This document shows, in pieces, positions 17,085 through 25,612 of a stretch of DNA of 64,000 nt. The DNA comes from Fen-1273 sp963748405. Its GTDB lineage: Bacteria; Bacteroidota; Ignavibacteria; UBA10030; UBA6906. Below the pieces are notes generated by a model, which was given only the letters and a program-made list of their open reading frames with translations, made no database searches and was not told where the DNA came from. The DNA lies in the NCBI GenBank assembly GCA_963748405.1, contig CAVVIT010000006.1, forward strand, positions 62,001-126,000, written 5' to 3'. Positions within the stretch are counted from its first letter, which is position 1; every line of letters starts with the position of its first letter. The position numbers and the translations under genes are program-made.

Positions 17085-18581
17085 ATGCACGCTCACCGAA
17101 CAACGTACCTCCTCCTCGTCCTCCTTGCCGCCGCCGGGGGGAGCTTTGCACAGGAAACGTCGCTCACGATCCTCCACACGAACGATATCCACGCGTCGTT
17201 CATGCCGCACGAGGCGTTCTGGGTGAAGGAAACGCCGAAGCCCCTCATCGGCGGTCTCGCGGCCCTGAAGTCCGCCGCCGACAGCATCCGCGGCGTCAGA
17301 GGTCTCACGCTCATGCTCGACGCCGGGGACGTCATGACGGGCAATCCGATCACCGAACGCGTGTACGCCGGCGCGCAGGGAGGAGCTCTCTTTGCGATGA
17401 TGGATTCGATCGGGTACGACGCATGGTGCCCGGGGAACCACGACTTTGACGTGTCGCAGGACAATCTGCGGGCCCTGGTCCGCATCGCGGACTTTCCGAC
17501 GCTGTGCGCGAACCTGGTCGACACGCTCGGCCGCTACCCCGTCGGCAACCGGCCGTACGTCGTCCTGAACCGCGGGGGGCTCAGGATCGGGATCATCGGG
17601 CTGATCTCGCAGGAGCTGTACGAGCTCGTCAACCAGAACAACCTGGTCGGGCTCCGCGTCCTGTCGCCCGTGGAGACGGCGCGGAAGTTCATTCTTGAGT
17701 TGAAGCCGCAGACCGACCTGATCATCGCCCTGACGCACCAGGGGGTAGTGGAAGACTCCGAGCTCGCCCGGGGAGCGGACGGCCTGGCGATCATCGTCGG
17801 GGGTCACTCGCACACGCGGCTGCGCCACCCGAAGGTGGTCGGCGGCGTCCTTATCGTGCAGACGGGATCGAACGCGGAAAACCTGGGGGTGCTCGACATC
17901 ACCGTCGAGGGGGGGCGGGTCACGAAGTATGACGGAAATCTCCTTCCCCTGTGGGCGCGGGAGGGGCGGCAGGCGAACCCGGTGTCCGTGATCGCCGATT
18001 CCATCCAGAAGGAGATCGACAGGGAGTTCGACGACGTGCTGTTCACGCTCGGGGGAAACTGGAGCCGGAGCGAATCGCAGAACGCCATCGGGACGTTCCT
18101 CGCCGACGCGCAGCGGGAGGCGGCGGGGGCGGAGGTGGGGTTCATGAACAACGGCGGGATCAGGAGGGACGTCCCGGCGGGACCCGTGACGAAGAAGACC
18201 CTGTTTGAAGTTCTGCCGTTCCGCAACATCATGACGACGTTCCAGCTGACGGGGGCGGAGCTGCGCGATGTCCTCCTCTACGACATCCGGAAGAGGCCCG
18301 GCATACAGATCGCCGGGATGTCCGCGAAATACAGGAAGCTCGCCGACGGGTCGGTCGAGCTGGTATCGGTCACCGTGGGGGGGAAGCCGCTCGAGGACGG
18401 ACGTTCGTACCCGTGCGGGGCGAGCGATTTCTTCGTCGGGGATGCGAAGAAGTACCTCGGCGTCGGCGTGCGGACTCCCGTGTATCTGCGCGAAACGGTG
18501 TTCGAGGCGGTGGAGAAAATCGTCCGGCAGCGGAAAGAGATCGTCCCCGCCATCACGGACACGATCGAGCTGGTTCCCTGA
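17085..18581 (+). CDS. UshA-family 5'-nucleotidase/2',3'-cyclic phosphodiesterase
   Basis: Periplasmic metallophosphatase hydrolysing nucleotides or similar phosphoesters. The 498-residue product has a signal peptide (cleaved after FAQ, about residue 23). The calcineurin-like domain shows ILHTNDIHA, DAGDVMTG, CPGNHDFDV, ALTHQG and GGHSHT, which together supply the two-metal site. The 5'-nucleotidase C-terminal domain follows, with FLADAQRE, NNGGIRRDVP (substrate-binding NGGxR) and LFEVLPFRN. It is a complete, conventional counterpart of the altered C-terminal domain fused to GH3 at the window's left edge. ATG 17085 begins the signal peptide. A TATATT box lies 30 nt upstream without a good -35. 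The P-loop gene follows 19 nt after the stop. Confidence 0.93.
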   Translation: MHAHRTTYLLLVLLAAAGGSFAQETSLTILHTNDIHASFMPHEAFWVKETPKPLIGGLAALKSAADSIRGVRGLTLMLDAGDVMTGNPITERVYAGAQGGALFAMMDSIGYDAWCPGNHDFDVSQDNLRALVRIADFPTLCANLVDTLGRYPVGNRPYVVLNRGGLRIGIIGLISQELYELVNQNNLVGLRVLSPVETARKFILELKPQTDLIIALTHQGVVEDSELARGADGLAIIVGGHSHTRLRHPKVVGGVLIVQTGSNAENLGVLDITVEGGRVTKYDGNLLPLWAREGRQANPVSVIADSIQKEIDREFDDVLFTLGGNWSRSESQNAIGTFLADAQREAAGAEVGFMNNGGIRRDVPAGPVTKKTLFEVLPFRNIMTTFQLTGAELRDVLLYDIRKRPGIQIAGMSAKYRKLADGSVELVSVTVGGKPLEDGRSYPCGASDFFVGDAKKYLGVGVRTPVYLRETVFEAVEKIVRQRKEIVPAITDTIELVP

Positions 18582-18600
18582 CACCTGAAGCGGAGCACAC

Positions 18601-19326
18601 ATGAGCAACGGCAATTTTCCCGTCCTGATCATTACGGGCCGCCCGGCGGCCGGAAAATCGGAAGTCATCGACTTCCTGAAGAAGACCGCCCCGGAGGAGC
18701 GCCTTGCGAAATTCCGCATCGGCGCGTTCGAAGAGCTCGACGATTTCCTGTATGTGTGGGAGACGTTCGAGACCGACGACATCCTCACCCGGCATGGCCG
18801 GAACCGGGTCTGGACGGATGAGCACTACTGGTTCAAGGACGAGTTCGTCTGGGACCTCTACCTCGAGCGGATCAACCTCGAATACCGGAAGAAGATCCTG
18901 CGCGATCCCGCCTACCACGACGGGAGGACGGTCATCATCGAGTTCGCGCGCGGCGGCCCGGGTGCCATCGCCCATGCCCTCGGGTGCCTGCACGAGGAGA
19001 TCCTGCGCCGCGCCGCGCTCGTGTATATCCGGGTGTCGTACGAGGAATCCGTCCGGAAAAACAGGCGCCGGGCGCGCAAGGGGGAGGAGCATTCCATCCT
19101 GTACCATTCGCTTCCCGACGAAAAAATGGAACACTACTACAGGACGAACGACTGGGAGGAGATCGCCGCGAGAGACCCTGCGTACGTCCGCGTGAAGGAC
19201 TTTTCGGTCCCGTACGCCGTGTTCGAGAACGAGCCCGAAAAGACGCACGACCCGAAACTCATCGCCGCGGAGCTCGCCCGCGTGACCGGAACGCTCTGGA
19301 AGAACCGCCTTCCGGACTCCCGCTGA
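18601..19326 (+). CDS. P-loop NTPase/kinase-like protein of unknown role
   Basis: A 241-residue cytoplasmic protein with a Walker A loop GRPAAGKSE (Lys19) right at the N-terminus, as in small-molecule kinases and zeta-toxin-like folds. Downstream are an acidic region, TVIIEFARGG as a plausible Walker B-like strand, and an Arg/Lys-rich lid (RKNRRRARKGEE). I do not recognise a named family and no substrate motif is obvious. An SD-like GAAGCGGAG precedes ATG 18601. It sits 19 nt after the 5'-nucleotidase gene and 35 nt before a phosphate-ester transporter gene. That setting suggests, but does not show, a role with phosphorylated metabolites. Confidence 0.75.
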   Translation: MSNGNFPVLIITGRPAAGKSEVIDFLKKTAPEERLAKFRIGAFEELDDFLYVWETFETDDILTRHGRNRVWTDEHYWFKDEFVWDLYLERINLEYRKKILRDPAYHDGRTVIIEFARGGPGAIAHALGCLHEEILRRAALVYIRVSYEESVRKNRRRARKGEEHSILYHSLPDEKMEHYYRTNDWEEIAARDPAYVRVKDFSVPYAVFENEPEKTHDPKLIAAELARVTGTLWKNRLPDSR

Positions 19327-19361
19327 GTAACAGCCCACCCGACACACAGGACACTGCTTCC

Positions 19362-20762
19362 ATGGACACTTCCCCTGACGGCGTCGTGCTCCCCGGCGAC
19401 GGGTTCCGCGCCCGGCGCGTGGTCAACTGGATGTCGCTCGGCGTCCTCTACGCGTTTTTTTACGCCACGCGGTACAACTACACCGCGGTCGCCCCGGTAC
19501 TGGCGGACCTCTTCGGCTGGAAGAACACGGACCTGGGGGTGTTCGAGACGATAATGCCGCTGGTCTACGGTCTGTCCGTCGTGCTCAACGGACCGCTGGC
19601 TGACAGGATCGGCGGGAAGAAAGCGTTTCTCTTCGGCGCGGCCGGCGTCGTCGCCGCCAACATCCTGTTCGGGCTGGCGGGACTCGCGATCGTGAGCCCG
19701 GCCGTCTGGGAGGGAACCGGCCCCTCGCGCCACGTCGTGATCCCCGCCGTCATGTCGTTCGGCATGTCCGGGACGCTCATCCTGACGCTGATGGCCGTGG
19801 TGTGGGGCCTCAACGGGTACTTCCAGTCTTTCGGGGCGCTTTCCATCGTCAAGGTCAACGCTCAGTGGTTTCACGTGAGGGAGCGGGGGACGTTTGCGGG
19901 GATTTTCGGCGTCCTGATCCGGCTGGGACTCCTCCTCGCGTTCCAGGGGGTCCCGCTGATCCTCCTTGTGCTCCCCTGGCAGTACGTGTTCTGGATCCCT
20001 GCCGGGTGCGTCGCACTGCTGTTCGCCGTCAACGCCCTCTGGATGAAGAATTCCCCCGCGGATGCCGGGTATCCCGGGTTCGATACGGGAGACGAAGCGG
20101 TGGACGACGATTCTCCCTCGTCGCTGAAATTCGTGTTCACGCGGGTCTTTCGTTCCCGGGTGACCTGGACGATCGCGCTGGGATCGATGATGATCGGGTT
20201 CGTGCGGCGGAGCGTGATCGACGCCTGGTGGCCGAAGTATTTCGTCGACTTTCACGGCGCCCGTTCCTCGTCGTTCGCTACGTACGTTCCGTACATCGTG
20301 GCGACGTGGGGGATCGCGCTGGCGGGGATCGCCGGCGGGTTCGTCTTCGGCATCACATCCGACAGGACGTTCGCCGGGAGGAGGGCCCCGGTCATTCTCT
20401 TCGGGTTCCTCGGGATGGCGGTCGTCCTCGTCCTGTTCGGGCTCTCGGATGCATTCGGCATGGGACCCCTTGCCGCGGCGTGCTGCCTCATCGCGCTCTC
20501 CTTCTGCGTCAACGGTGCCCACGGGATGATCGGCGGCGCCGCCTCGATGGATTTCGGCGGGAGGAAGGCCGCCGCGACCGCGGCGGGGATGTTCGACGGG
20601 ATGCAGTACCTGGCCGGGGCGTTCGTGGGGATGGGGGTGGGGTACATCACGACGCGGTGGGGCTGGGAAGCCTGGCACTGGGCGCCGATCCCGTTCGCCC
20701 TGGCGGGCGCGTATTTCATGTCCCGCCTCTGGAACGAAGTGCCGAAAGGGAGGAAGCGATGA
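19362..20762 (+). CDS. MFS transporter, organophosphate:phosphate antiporter (GlpT/UhpT-like)
   Basis: A 466-residue, 12-helix major facilitator protein. The N-terminus (WMSLGVLYAFFYATRYNYTAVAPVLAD) and the loop GPLADRIGGKKAFLFGA match the OPA family that exchanges sugar phosphates or glycerol phosphate for inorganic phosphate. NGYFQSFGALSIVKVNAQWF in the middle is also typical, as is a conserved Arg in helix 1 (YATRYN). Exact substrate is unknown. ATG 19362 is the first Met with family similarity. The stop overlaps the aspartokinase start by 4 nt (ATGA), so the two are translationally coupled. The upstream 5'-nucleotidase and P-loop genes form the rest of the likely operon. Confidence 0.88.
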   Translation: MDTSPDGVVLPGDGFRARRVVNWMSLGVLYAFFYATRYNYTAVAPVLADLFGWKNTDLGVFETIMPLVYGLSVVLNGPLADRIGGKKAFLFGAAGVVAANILFGLAGLAIVSPAVWEGTGPSRHVVIPAVMSFGMSGTLILTLMAVVWGLNGYFQSFGALSIVKVNAQWFHVRERGTFAGIFGVLIRLGLLLAFQGVPLILLVLPWQYVFWIPAGCVALLFAVNALWMKNSPADAGYPGFDTGDEAVDDDSPSSLKFVFTRVFRSRVTWTIALGSMMIGFVRRSVIDAWWPKYFVDFHGARSSSFATYVPYIVATWGIALAGIAGGFVFGITSDRTFAGRRAPVILFGFLGMAVVLVLFGLSDAFGMGPLAAACCLIALSFCVNGAHGMIGGAASMDFGGRKAAATAAGMFDGMQYLAGAFVGMGVGYITTRWGWEAWHWAPIPFALAGAYFMSRLWNEVPKGRKR

Positions 20763-22123
20763 TCGTCATGAAGTTCGGAGGGACCTCCGTCGAGGACGCC
20801 GCGGCGATGCGCAACGTTGCCGCGATCGTGCGGCGCAACCTCGTGCGCCGCCCCCTCGTCGTGGCCTCCGCGTGCGCGGGGGTGACGAACGCGCTCCTGG
20901 CCCTTGCCCGGAGCGCGCGCGAGGCGGGGAAGGAAAAAGCGCTCGACCGCCTGGAGGAGCTCAGGGTGCGCCACCGGAAGATCGCCCACGATCTCTTCGC
21001 CGGGGAGGTCCTGTTCACGGTGCAGTCGCAGGTCGACGCCCTCATCGACGAGCTGCGCGACCTCGTCAAGAGCATCGCCATCCTGGGGGAGCTCACCGAC
21101 AGGTCGCTGGACACGTTCGCCGGGTTCGGGGAGCGGCTTTCCACGCTCCTCCTGTACCACCACATGAAGCAGGAAGGGCTGCCGTCGGTACTCGTCAGCG
21201 CGCACGACGTGATGATCACCAGCGCGGAGTACACGCGGGCGGTCCCGCTCTTCGGCGAGATCGACCGCCGGGCCGCGGAGATCATCGCGCCGCGGCTGGA
21301 GGGGGGGCAGGTCGTCGTGACGCAGGGATTCATCGGCGCGACGCCGGAGCGCATCCCGACGACGATCGGGAGGGGCGGGTCGGACTATTCCGCCGCGATC
21401 TTCGGCGCATCGCTCGGCGCCGAGGAGATCCAGATCTGGACCGACGTGGACGGCGTGATGACGTCGGACCCGTCGCTGATCCCCGGGGCCCGCGTCATCG
21501 AGGAGATGACGTTCCGCGAGGCCGCGGAGCTCGCCTACTTCGGCGCGAAGGTCCTTCACCCGGCGACCATCCTCCCGGCCGTGCAGAAGAACATCCCGGT
21601 GCGCGTGCTCAATTCGAAGCGCCCGGACGTCCCCGGCACGGTCATCCTCGCGAAGGGGGGGGAGCATGCCCCCGGGGTCGTCAAATCGATCGCGTACAAG
21701 GAGGGGATCACCCTCATCACGATCACGTCCACGCGGATGCTCATGATGCACGGCTTTCTCGCCCGGGTCTTTGAGATCTTCGCCTCCCACGGGACGAGCG
21801 TGGACGTGATCGCCACCTCCGAGGTGAGCCTGTCGCTGACGGTTGATTCGCGGTCGTCGCTTGAGGCGATCGCCGGCGAGCTCAAACAGATCGCGGACGT
21901 CGAGGAGGAGACCGACAAGGCGATCTTCTGCGTCGTCGGCGAGCGGCTGAAGCGGACGCGGGGGATCGTGACGAGCGTGTTCGCGGCGCTGGACCGAGAA
22001 GACATTCCGGTGAGCATGATCTCGCTCGGGGCATCGGAGATCAACGTCACGTTCGTCGTCGACGGGAAGGACATCCGCCGCACCGCGCTCGCACTGCACA
22101 GGACGTTCTTCCCCGACCCCTGA
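20759..22123 (+). CDS. lysC: Aspartate kinase
   Basis: Phosphorylates aspartate, the first step toward lysine, threonine, methionine and diaminopimelate. The 454-residue protein begins with IVMKFGGTSVEDA (ATP/substrate loop). It has FGERLST, TTIGRGGSDYSAAIFGA and WTDVDGVMTSDP in the catalytic domain, and two C-terminal ACT domains (about residues 310-454) that usually bind feedback inhibitors. It belongs to the monofunctional AK III-like group and has no homoserine dehydrogenase domain. ATG 20759 overlaps the stop of the transporter gene by 4 nt; an AGGAAG SD lies just upstream. It is odd to find it coupled to a transporter rather than to other amino acid genes. Confidence 0.95.
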   Translation: MIVMKFGGTSVEDAAAMRNVAAIVRRNLVRRPLVVASACAGVTNALLALARSAREAGKEKALDRLEELRVRHRKIAHDLFAGEVLFTVQSQVDALIDELRDLVKSIAILGELTDRSLDTFAGFGERLSTLLLYHHMKQEGLPSVLVSAHDVMITSAEYTRAVPLFGEIDRRAAEIIAPRLEGGQVVVTQGFIGATPERIPTTIGRGGSDYSAAIFGASLGAEEIQIWTDVDGVMTSDPSLIPGARVIEEMTFREAAELAYFGAKVLHPATILPAVQKNIPVRVLNSKRPDVPGTVILAKGGEHAPGVVKSIAYKEGITLITITSTRMLMMHGFLARVFEIFASHGTSVDVIATSEVSLSLTVDSRSSLEAIAGELKQIADVEEETDKAIFCVVGERLKRTRGIVTSVFAALDREDIPVSMISLGASEINVTFVVDGKDIRRTALALHRTFFPDP

Positions 22124-22137
22124 CGCCGCGCGGGGAT

Positions 22138-22165
22138 TTGCATTAATCCGCGGATTATGTAAATT
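22138..22165 (+). promoter_or_regulatory. Promoter with embedded palindromic operator before the radical SAM gene
   Basis: TTGCAT (22138-22143), a 16-nt spacer, TAAATT (22160-22165). The spacer holds a perfect 14-bp palindrome, TAATCCGCGGATTA (22144-22157), placed where a dimeric repressor or MerR-type activator would act. The leader to ATG 22307 is about 135 nt and shows no clear structure. Confidence 0.55.
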
Positions 22166-22306
22166 ATGTGCCTGACCATTTTGTGCGCGGGCTTCCGCCC
22201 CGCGACGGCCAGGACCCGTTCATTTTCATGCCCGTTCTCGCGATTACGTGGGGACGGGCATGGCATTTTTGAGCGTCCTCATTCCCGAACAATGACAGGA
22301 GCACGC

Positions 22307-23533
22307 ATGGCGACCCCCCTCAACCACAACGATCTCTACAGGTTACCCTGGACCCTTCCCGACAACGCCATCAGCTGGCTGGAACCGACGAGCCAGTGCA
22401 ATCTGTATTGCGACGGCTGTTACAGGAAAAACGAACCGAACGGGCACAAGACCCTGGAGCAGGTTCGCCGGGAGCTCGACACGTTCAAGCGGTTGAGGAA
22501 AACCGACGGGGTGTCGATTGCAGGAGGGGATCCGCTGACGCATCCGCGGATCGAGGAGATCGTTGCCATGGTCGCTGCGGACGGAAACAAGCCGATCATC
22601 AACACCAACGGCCAGCTGCTGACCCCGGAGAAGCTGCGTGCGCTGAAGCAGGCGGGAGTGTACGGCTTCACGTTTCACATCGACAGCGGTCAGAACCGCC
22701 CGCACATGAAGGGGAAGACGGAAATCGAGCTGAACGAGCTGAGGCTCAAGTACGCCCTGATGCTGGCGGAGGAGGGGGGCATCTCCTGCGCGTTCAACGC
22801 CACGGTCTACGAACACACGCTGAAAGACGTTCCGGCCATCGTCGCCTGGGGACAGGAACACATCGACATCGTTCACATCCTTGTGTTCATCGCGTACCGC
22901 GCCGCGCCGGTCAAAAAGGGCTTCAAGTACATGGTGGGAGGCGGCGAGATAGACATGACGCCGATCGCCTACGCGATCGACGAGGACAGGAAGATCTCCA
23001 TCATGTCGGACGACATTGTGGCGGAGCTGCGGACGCGGTACCCCGATTTTCAGCCCTGCGCCTATCTCAACGGGACCGAGCGGCCCGAACATTTCAAGTG
23101 GCTCGTCACGCTCCGCGTCGGCACGAAGAAGAAAATCTACGGATACGCCGGGGCGAAGCTGATGGAGATGTCGCAGACGTTCCACCACCTCTGGAAGGGT
23201 TCTTACCTGGCGTACTCCCACCCGCGCGTTCTGGGGCGTGCCCGCTCGATGCTCGCGCTCTCCGGGCTGGACATTGGACTCAGGAAGACGGCCGGGGCGT
23301 ACGTGAAGGACGTCGTGCGCGCTCCGTGGAGGGGGATCCCGAGGCTGCACATGCAGTCGGTGATGATCATCCAGCCCGCGGACATGATGGCCAACGGCGC
23401 CCTCAGCATGTGCGACGGATGCCCGGACATCACGGTCTACGACGACAAGCTTGTCTGGTCGTGCAGGATGGAGGAGCTCATCAACTTCGGAGACTGGATC
23501 CGGCCCGTGCCGGAGAAGAAGGCGGAGGCGTAA
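22307..23533 (+). CDS. Radical SAM enzyme, uncharacterised
   Basis: A 408-residue protein with the radical SAM [4Fe-4S] motif CNLYCDGC (Cys about residues 26-33, CxxxCxxC), followed by SIAGGDPLTHP, the GGD/E-type SAM-binding motif. PIINTNGQLL and the TIM-barrel-like pattern continue after it. Near the C-terminus, the segment MCDGCPDITVYDDKLVWSC offers three more cysteines that may bind an auxiliary cluster, SPASM-like but shorter. No peptide or cofactor partner gene is adjacent, so the substrate is unknown. An AGGAG SD lies 6 nt before ATG 22307; an upstream ATG at 22292 in the same frame is less well placed. It has its own promoter and is convergent with bshC. Confidence 0.85.
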   Translation: MATPLNHNDLYRLPWTLPDNAISWLEPTSQCNLYCDGCYRKNEPNGHKTLEQVRRELDTFKRLRKTDGVSIAGGDPLTHPRIEEIVAMVAADGNKPIINTNGQLLTPEKLRALKQAGVYGFTFHIDSGQNRPHMKGKTEIELNELRLKYALMLAEEGGISCAFNATVYEHTLKDVPAIVAWGQEHIDIVHILVFIAYRAAPVKKGFKYMVGGGEIDMTPIAYAIDEDRKISIMSDDIVAELRTRYPDFQPCAYLNGTERPEHFKWLVTLRVGTKKKIYGYAGAKLMEMSQTFHHLWKGSYLAYSHPRVLGRARSMLALSGLDIGLRKTAGAYVKDVVRAPWRGIPRLHMQSVMIIQPADMMANGALSMCDGCPDITVYDDKLVWSCRMEELINFGDWIRPVPEKKAEA

Positions 23534-23567
23534 TCATTCCCGGCGGGGGGAGGCCGCCGCGCGGGGC

Positions 23568-25208
23568 CTACGGCTGCAGGATCTGGTGCTTGAACGCCGA
23601 GACGTCGATCCTGTCGGTGAGCCACGCGCCGAGCCCCTCGCCGTACCTGTTCATGTAATAGATCGGAGTGAGCTCACGCTCCTGGAGGCTTCCCGAAGGG
23701 AGGAGTCCGGCCGCCGCCTTCTCGATCTGGCGGACGGCGGTCTCGTTCCGCCGCTTCTGCGCTGCGACGGATTTTTCCCTGAGGACGCCGATGTTGACGT
23801 CGATTTTGGACGCGACGTTTTCCAGTGCGCCCAGGAGCGTCGGGTCCACTTCGTGCAGCCCGAATTTCAGCTCGCCCAGTGCGTCGTGCAGGTTCTTCGT
23901 GACGCCCGCAAAGAGCGCATCGAGCTTGATTTCGGAAATCTGCTCCACAACCTTCGCCGTCACCTTTCCCGTATCCCCCAGGAACTCCGGGAGCTCGAGT
24001 GCGTACTTCTCCATGGCGCGCAGGAGACCCGTCTGCACCAGCGAAACGCTCGCCCTGGGGTAAACGACGGGCTGCGGGACAGCCAGTGCCTCGTACACGG
24101 GCCCGAGCTGAGCGTGGTAAGCGATTTCCGACGGTCCCCCCACGTACGCAACGGTCGGCAGGAGCATGTCCTGGCAGATCGGCCGGAGCACGACATTGGG
24201 GCTGAACTGTTCCGGGGTCTCCGCGGCGATCGCCAGAAGCTGTTCTTTCGTGAAGAACGCCCGTGTCCCTTTCAGGCTGAAGTCGCTCTCCCTCGGTTCA
24301 ATCAGGTACCTTCCCCCCTTGTGAAACAGGAAAAGGTTAATCGACTTTGGTTTGACCTGGGCATGGTATCTCTTTTCCAGTTCAGCACTTCGGGAGATCA
24401 CCATCTGGGAGATTCGAGGGTATTCCTCGATCTCCCGGGCAAAGAGGGGGGAGAGCAGTTTCTTCAGCCGGGGCTCGCCGGGCGAGAGGAAAACAAGCCC
24501 GGCTCCGGGAAGCATCCTGTTCATCCAGCTCTGAAACGCCCTGTTGAACGTCGTCCCGGGGGCGTACGACTCCCTGAGTGCTCCGATAAGCGACGGGGTG
24601 AATTCGCTCCGCGAGAGCGCCGATTCCAGCCGGTCGATCGTCGCCCGTATCGTCTCGTCAAATACCATCTCGCCGACCGCCCCCACGTTCTTTTCGGGCA
24701 TGATCCCGCCGGGGAGGTACTCCACGCGGACCGGCACGTTCTCCGCGTCGAGAACGCTGACGTGGTTCATTTCCTGGAAGTCGTGGTCCTCTCCTTCGAT
24801 CCAGAACACCGGGACGAAGTTTTTCCCGGGGAACTTCATCGTCAGTTTCCGGGCGAGTGAGACCGCGGTGATCGCCTTGTACAGCGTGTACATCGGTCCC
24901 CCGAACAGGCCCACCTGCTGACCGGTGACGACCGCGAACGTTCCGCGCTTTCCCAGAAGCCGGATGTTCTCTTCCGTTGCGGGGGATTCCGCTCCGGTGG
25001 AATTCTGCGAGGCGAGCACTTCGACGAGCACGCTCCGGTCCGTGTTCCGCGCGTCGATCTTTCCCATGACCGATTCGAACGACGTGTCCTCCCGGAAATT
25101 CGACGGGAAGAATGAGCTGACATTGTCGTAGTCGTACAGATAATCAAAAAAGAGGTCGGAGAACCCGCCCGCGGCGGGAGGGAGCTGCCTGTAGTCAAGC
25201 CATTCCAT
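23568..25208 (-). CDS. bshC: Putative cysteine ligase BshC, bacillithiol biosynthesis
   Basis: Adds cysteine to glucosaminyl-malate in the last step of bacillithiol synthesis, the thiol that replaces glutathione in Firmicutes, Deinococcus and many FCB bacteria. The 546-residue length fits. The N-terminal Rossmann-like core has VVTGQQVGLFGGPMYTLYKA (the BshC signature) and PVFWIEGEDHDFQEMNHV, with PTVAYVGGPSEIAYHAQL in the second half. A coiled coil precedes the C-terminus. ATG 25208 or an in-frame GTG at 25220 could start it; neither has a strong SD and I chose the ATG. No bshA or bshB is in the window. A good promoter lies about 50 nt upstream. Confidence 0.92.
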   Translation of the reverse strand: MEWLDYRQLPPAAGGFSDLFFDYLYDYDNVSSFFPSNFREDTSFESVMGKIDARNTDRSVLVEVLASQNSTGAESPATEENIRLLGKRGTFAVVTGQQVGLFGGPMYTLYKAITAVSLARKLTMKFPGKNFVPVFWIEGEDHDFQEMNHVSVLDAENVPVRVEYLPGGIMPEKNVGAVGEMVFDETIRATIDRLESALSRSEFTPSLIGALRESYAPGTTFNRAFQSWMNRMLPGAGLVFLSPGEPRLKKLLSPLFAREIEEYPRISQMVISRSAELEKRYHAQVKPKSINLFLFHKGGRYLIEPRESDFSLKGTRAFFTKEQLLAIAAETPEQFSPNVVLRPICQDMLLPTVAYVGGPSEIAYHAQLGPVYEALAVPQPVVYPRASVSLVQTGLLRAMEKYALELPEFLGDTGKVTAKVVEQISEIKLDALFAGVTKNLHDALGELKFGLHEVDPTLLGALENVASKIDVNIGVLREKSVAAQKRRNETAVRQIEKAAAGLLPSGSLQERELTPIYYMNRYGEGLGAWLTDRIDVSAFKHQILQP

Positions 25209-25256
25209 GTCTGCGGACACCCGGGATTGTCGGATCGAGTTGAGAAATCGGGTTGA

Positions 25257-25285
25257 AATATACCTGAATGATTGAGGAGAAGCAA
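25257..25285 (-). promoter_or_regulatory. Promoter for bshC
   Basis: On the - strand: TTGCTT (25285-25280), a 17-nt spacer, TATATT (25262-25257). Predicted start of transcription near 25250. Confidence 0.65.
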
Positions 25286-25353
25286 ACGGCGTTGAAAATC
25301 GTTACACTTATCGCGTTTTCAGAGACCGCGCATGAAGAAGTCCGCATTAGTTG

Positions 25354-25382
25354 TTGACTTTTCGATTTCGCTTTTGTACATT
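25354..25382 (+). promoter_or_regulatory. Promoter for the respiratory operon
   Basis: TTGACT (25354-25359), a 17-nt spacer, TACATT (25377-25382). Transcription would start near 25389, giving a leader of about 224 nt before the Rieske gene, long enough for post-transcriptional control. Confidence 0.55.
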
Positions 25383-25612
25383 TTGCCACTGGCTCATTGG
25401 CATAGGCTCTTGCGACGACGGAAATACGAACATCTGACTCTGTTCTCTTTCAATGTTTCTTAGTCAACCGTTCTTCCTCAACAATACTATAGTTGTTCCG
25501 CCTCGCAACGACCCTAAAGCCAGATCACTCCCTTCGTTGTCTTCTCCCGAAAATTATTCCGACAAAGCCCGGGCGGCGGTGCGTCCGTCTGCCCCTGCCT
25601 TGAGGCACGACT

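Larger units (their letters stand above)
25209..25612. other. 404-nt intergenic region between bshC and the Rieske gene
   Basis: This is the longest non-coding stretch in the window and is clearly AT-richer than its surroundings. It holds divergent promoters for bshC (25257-25285) and the respiratory operon (25354-25382). The remaining 230 nt before the Rieske start contains T/C-rich tracts and an imperfect inverted repeat around 25481-25498 (AACAAT...TTGTT) but no ORF, tRNA or riboswitch that I can recognise. Confidence 0.6.

Noticed and set aside
25481..25498. AACAATACTATAGTTGTT as an operator
   Set aside because: The arms are out of register by one base, and it is neither at a promoter element nor repeated in the window.
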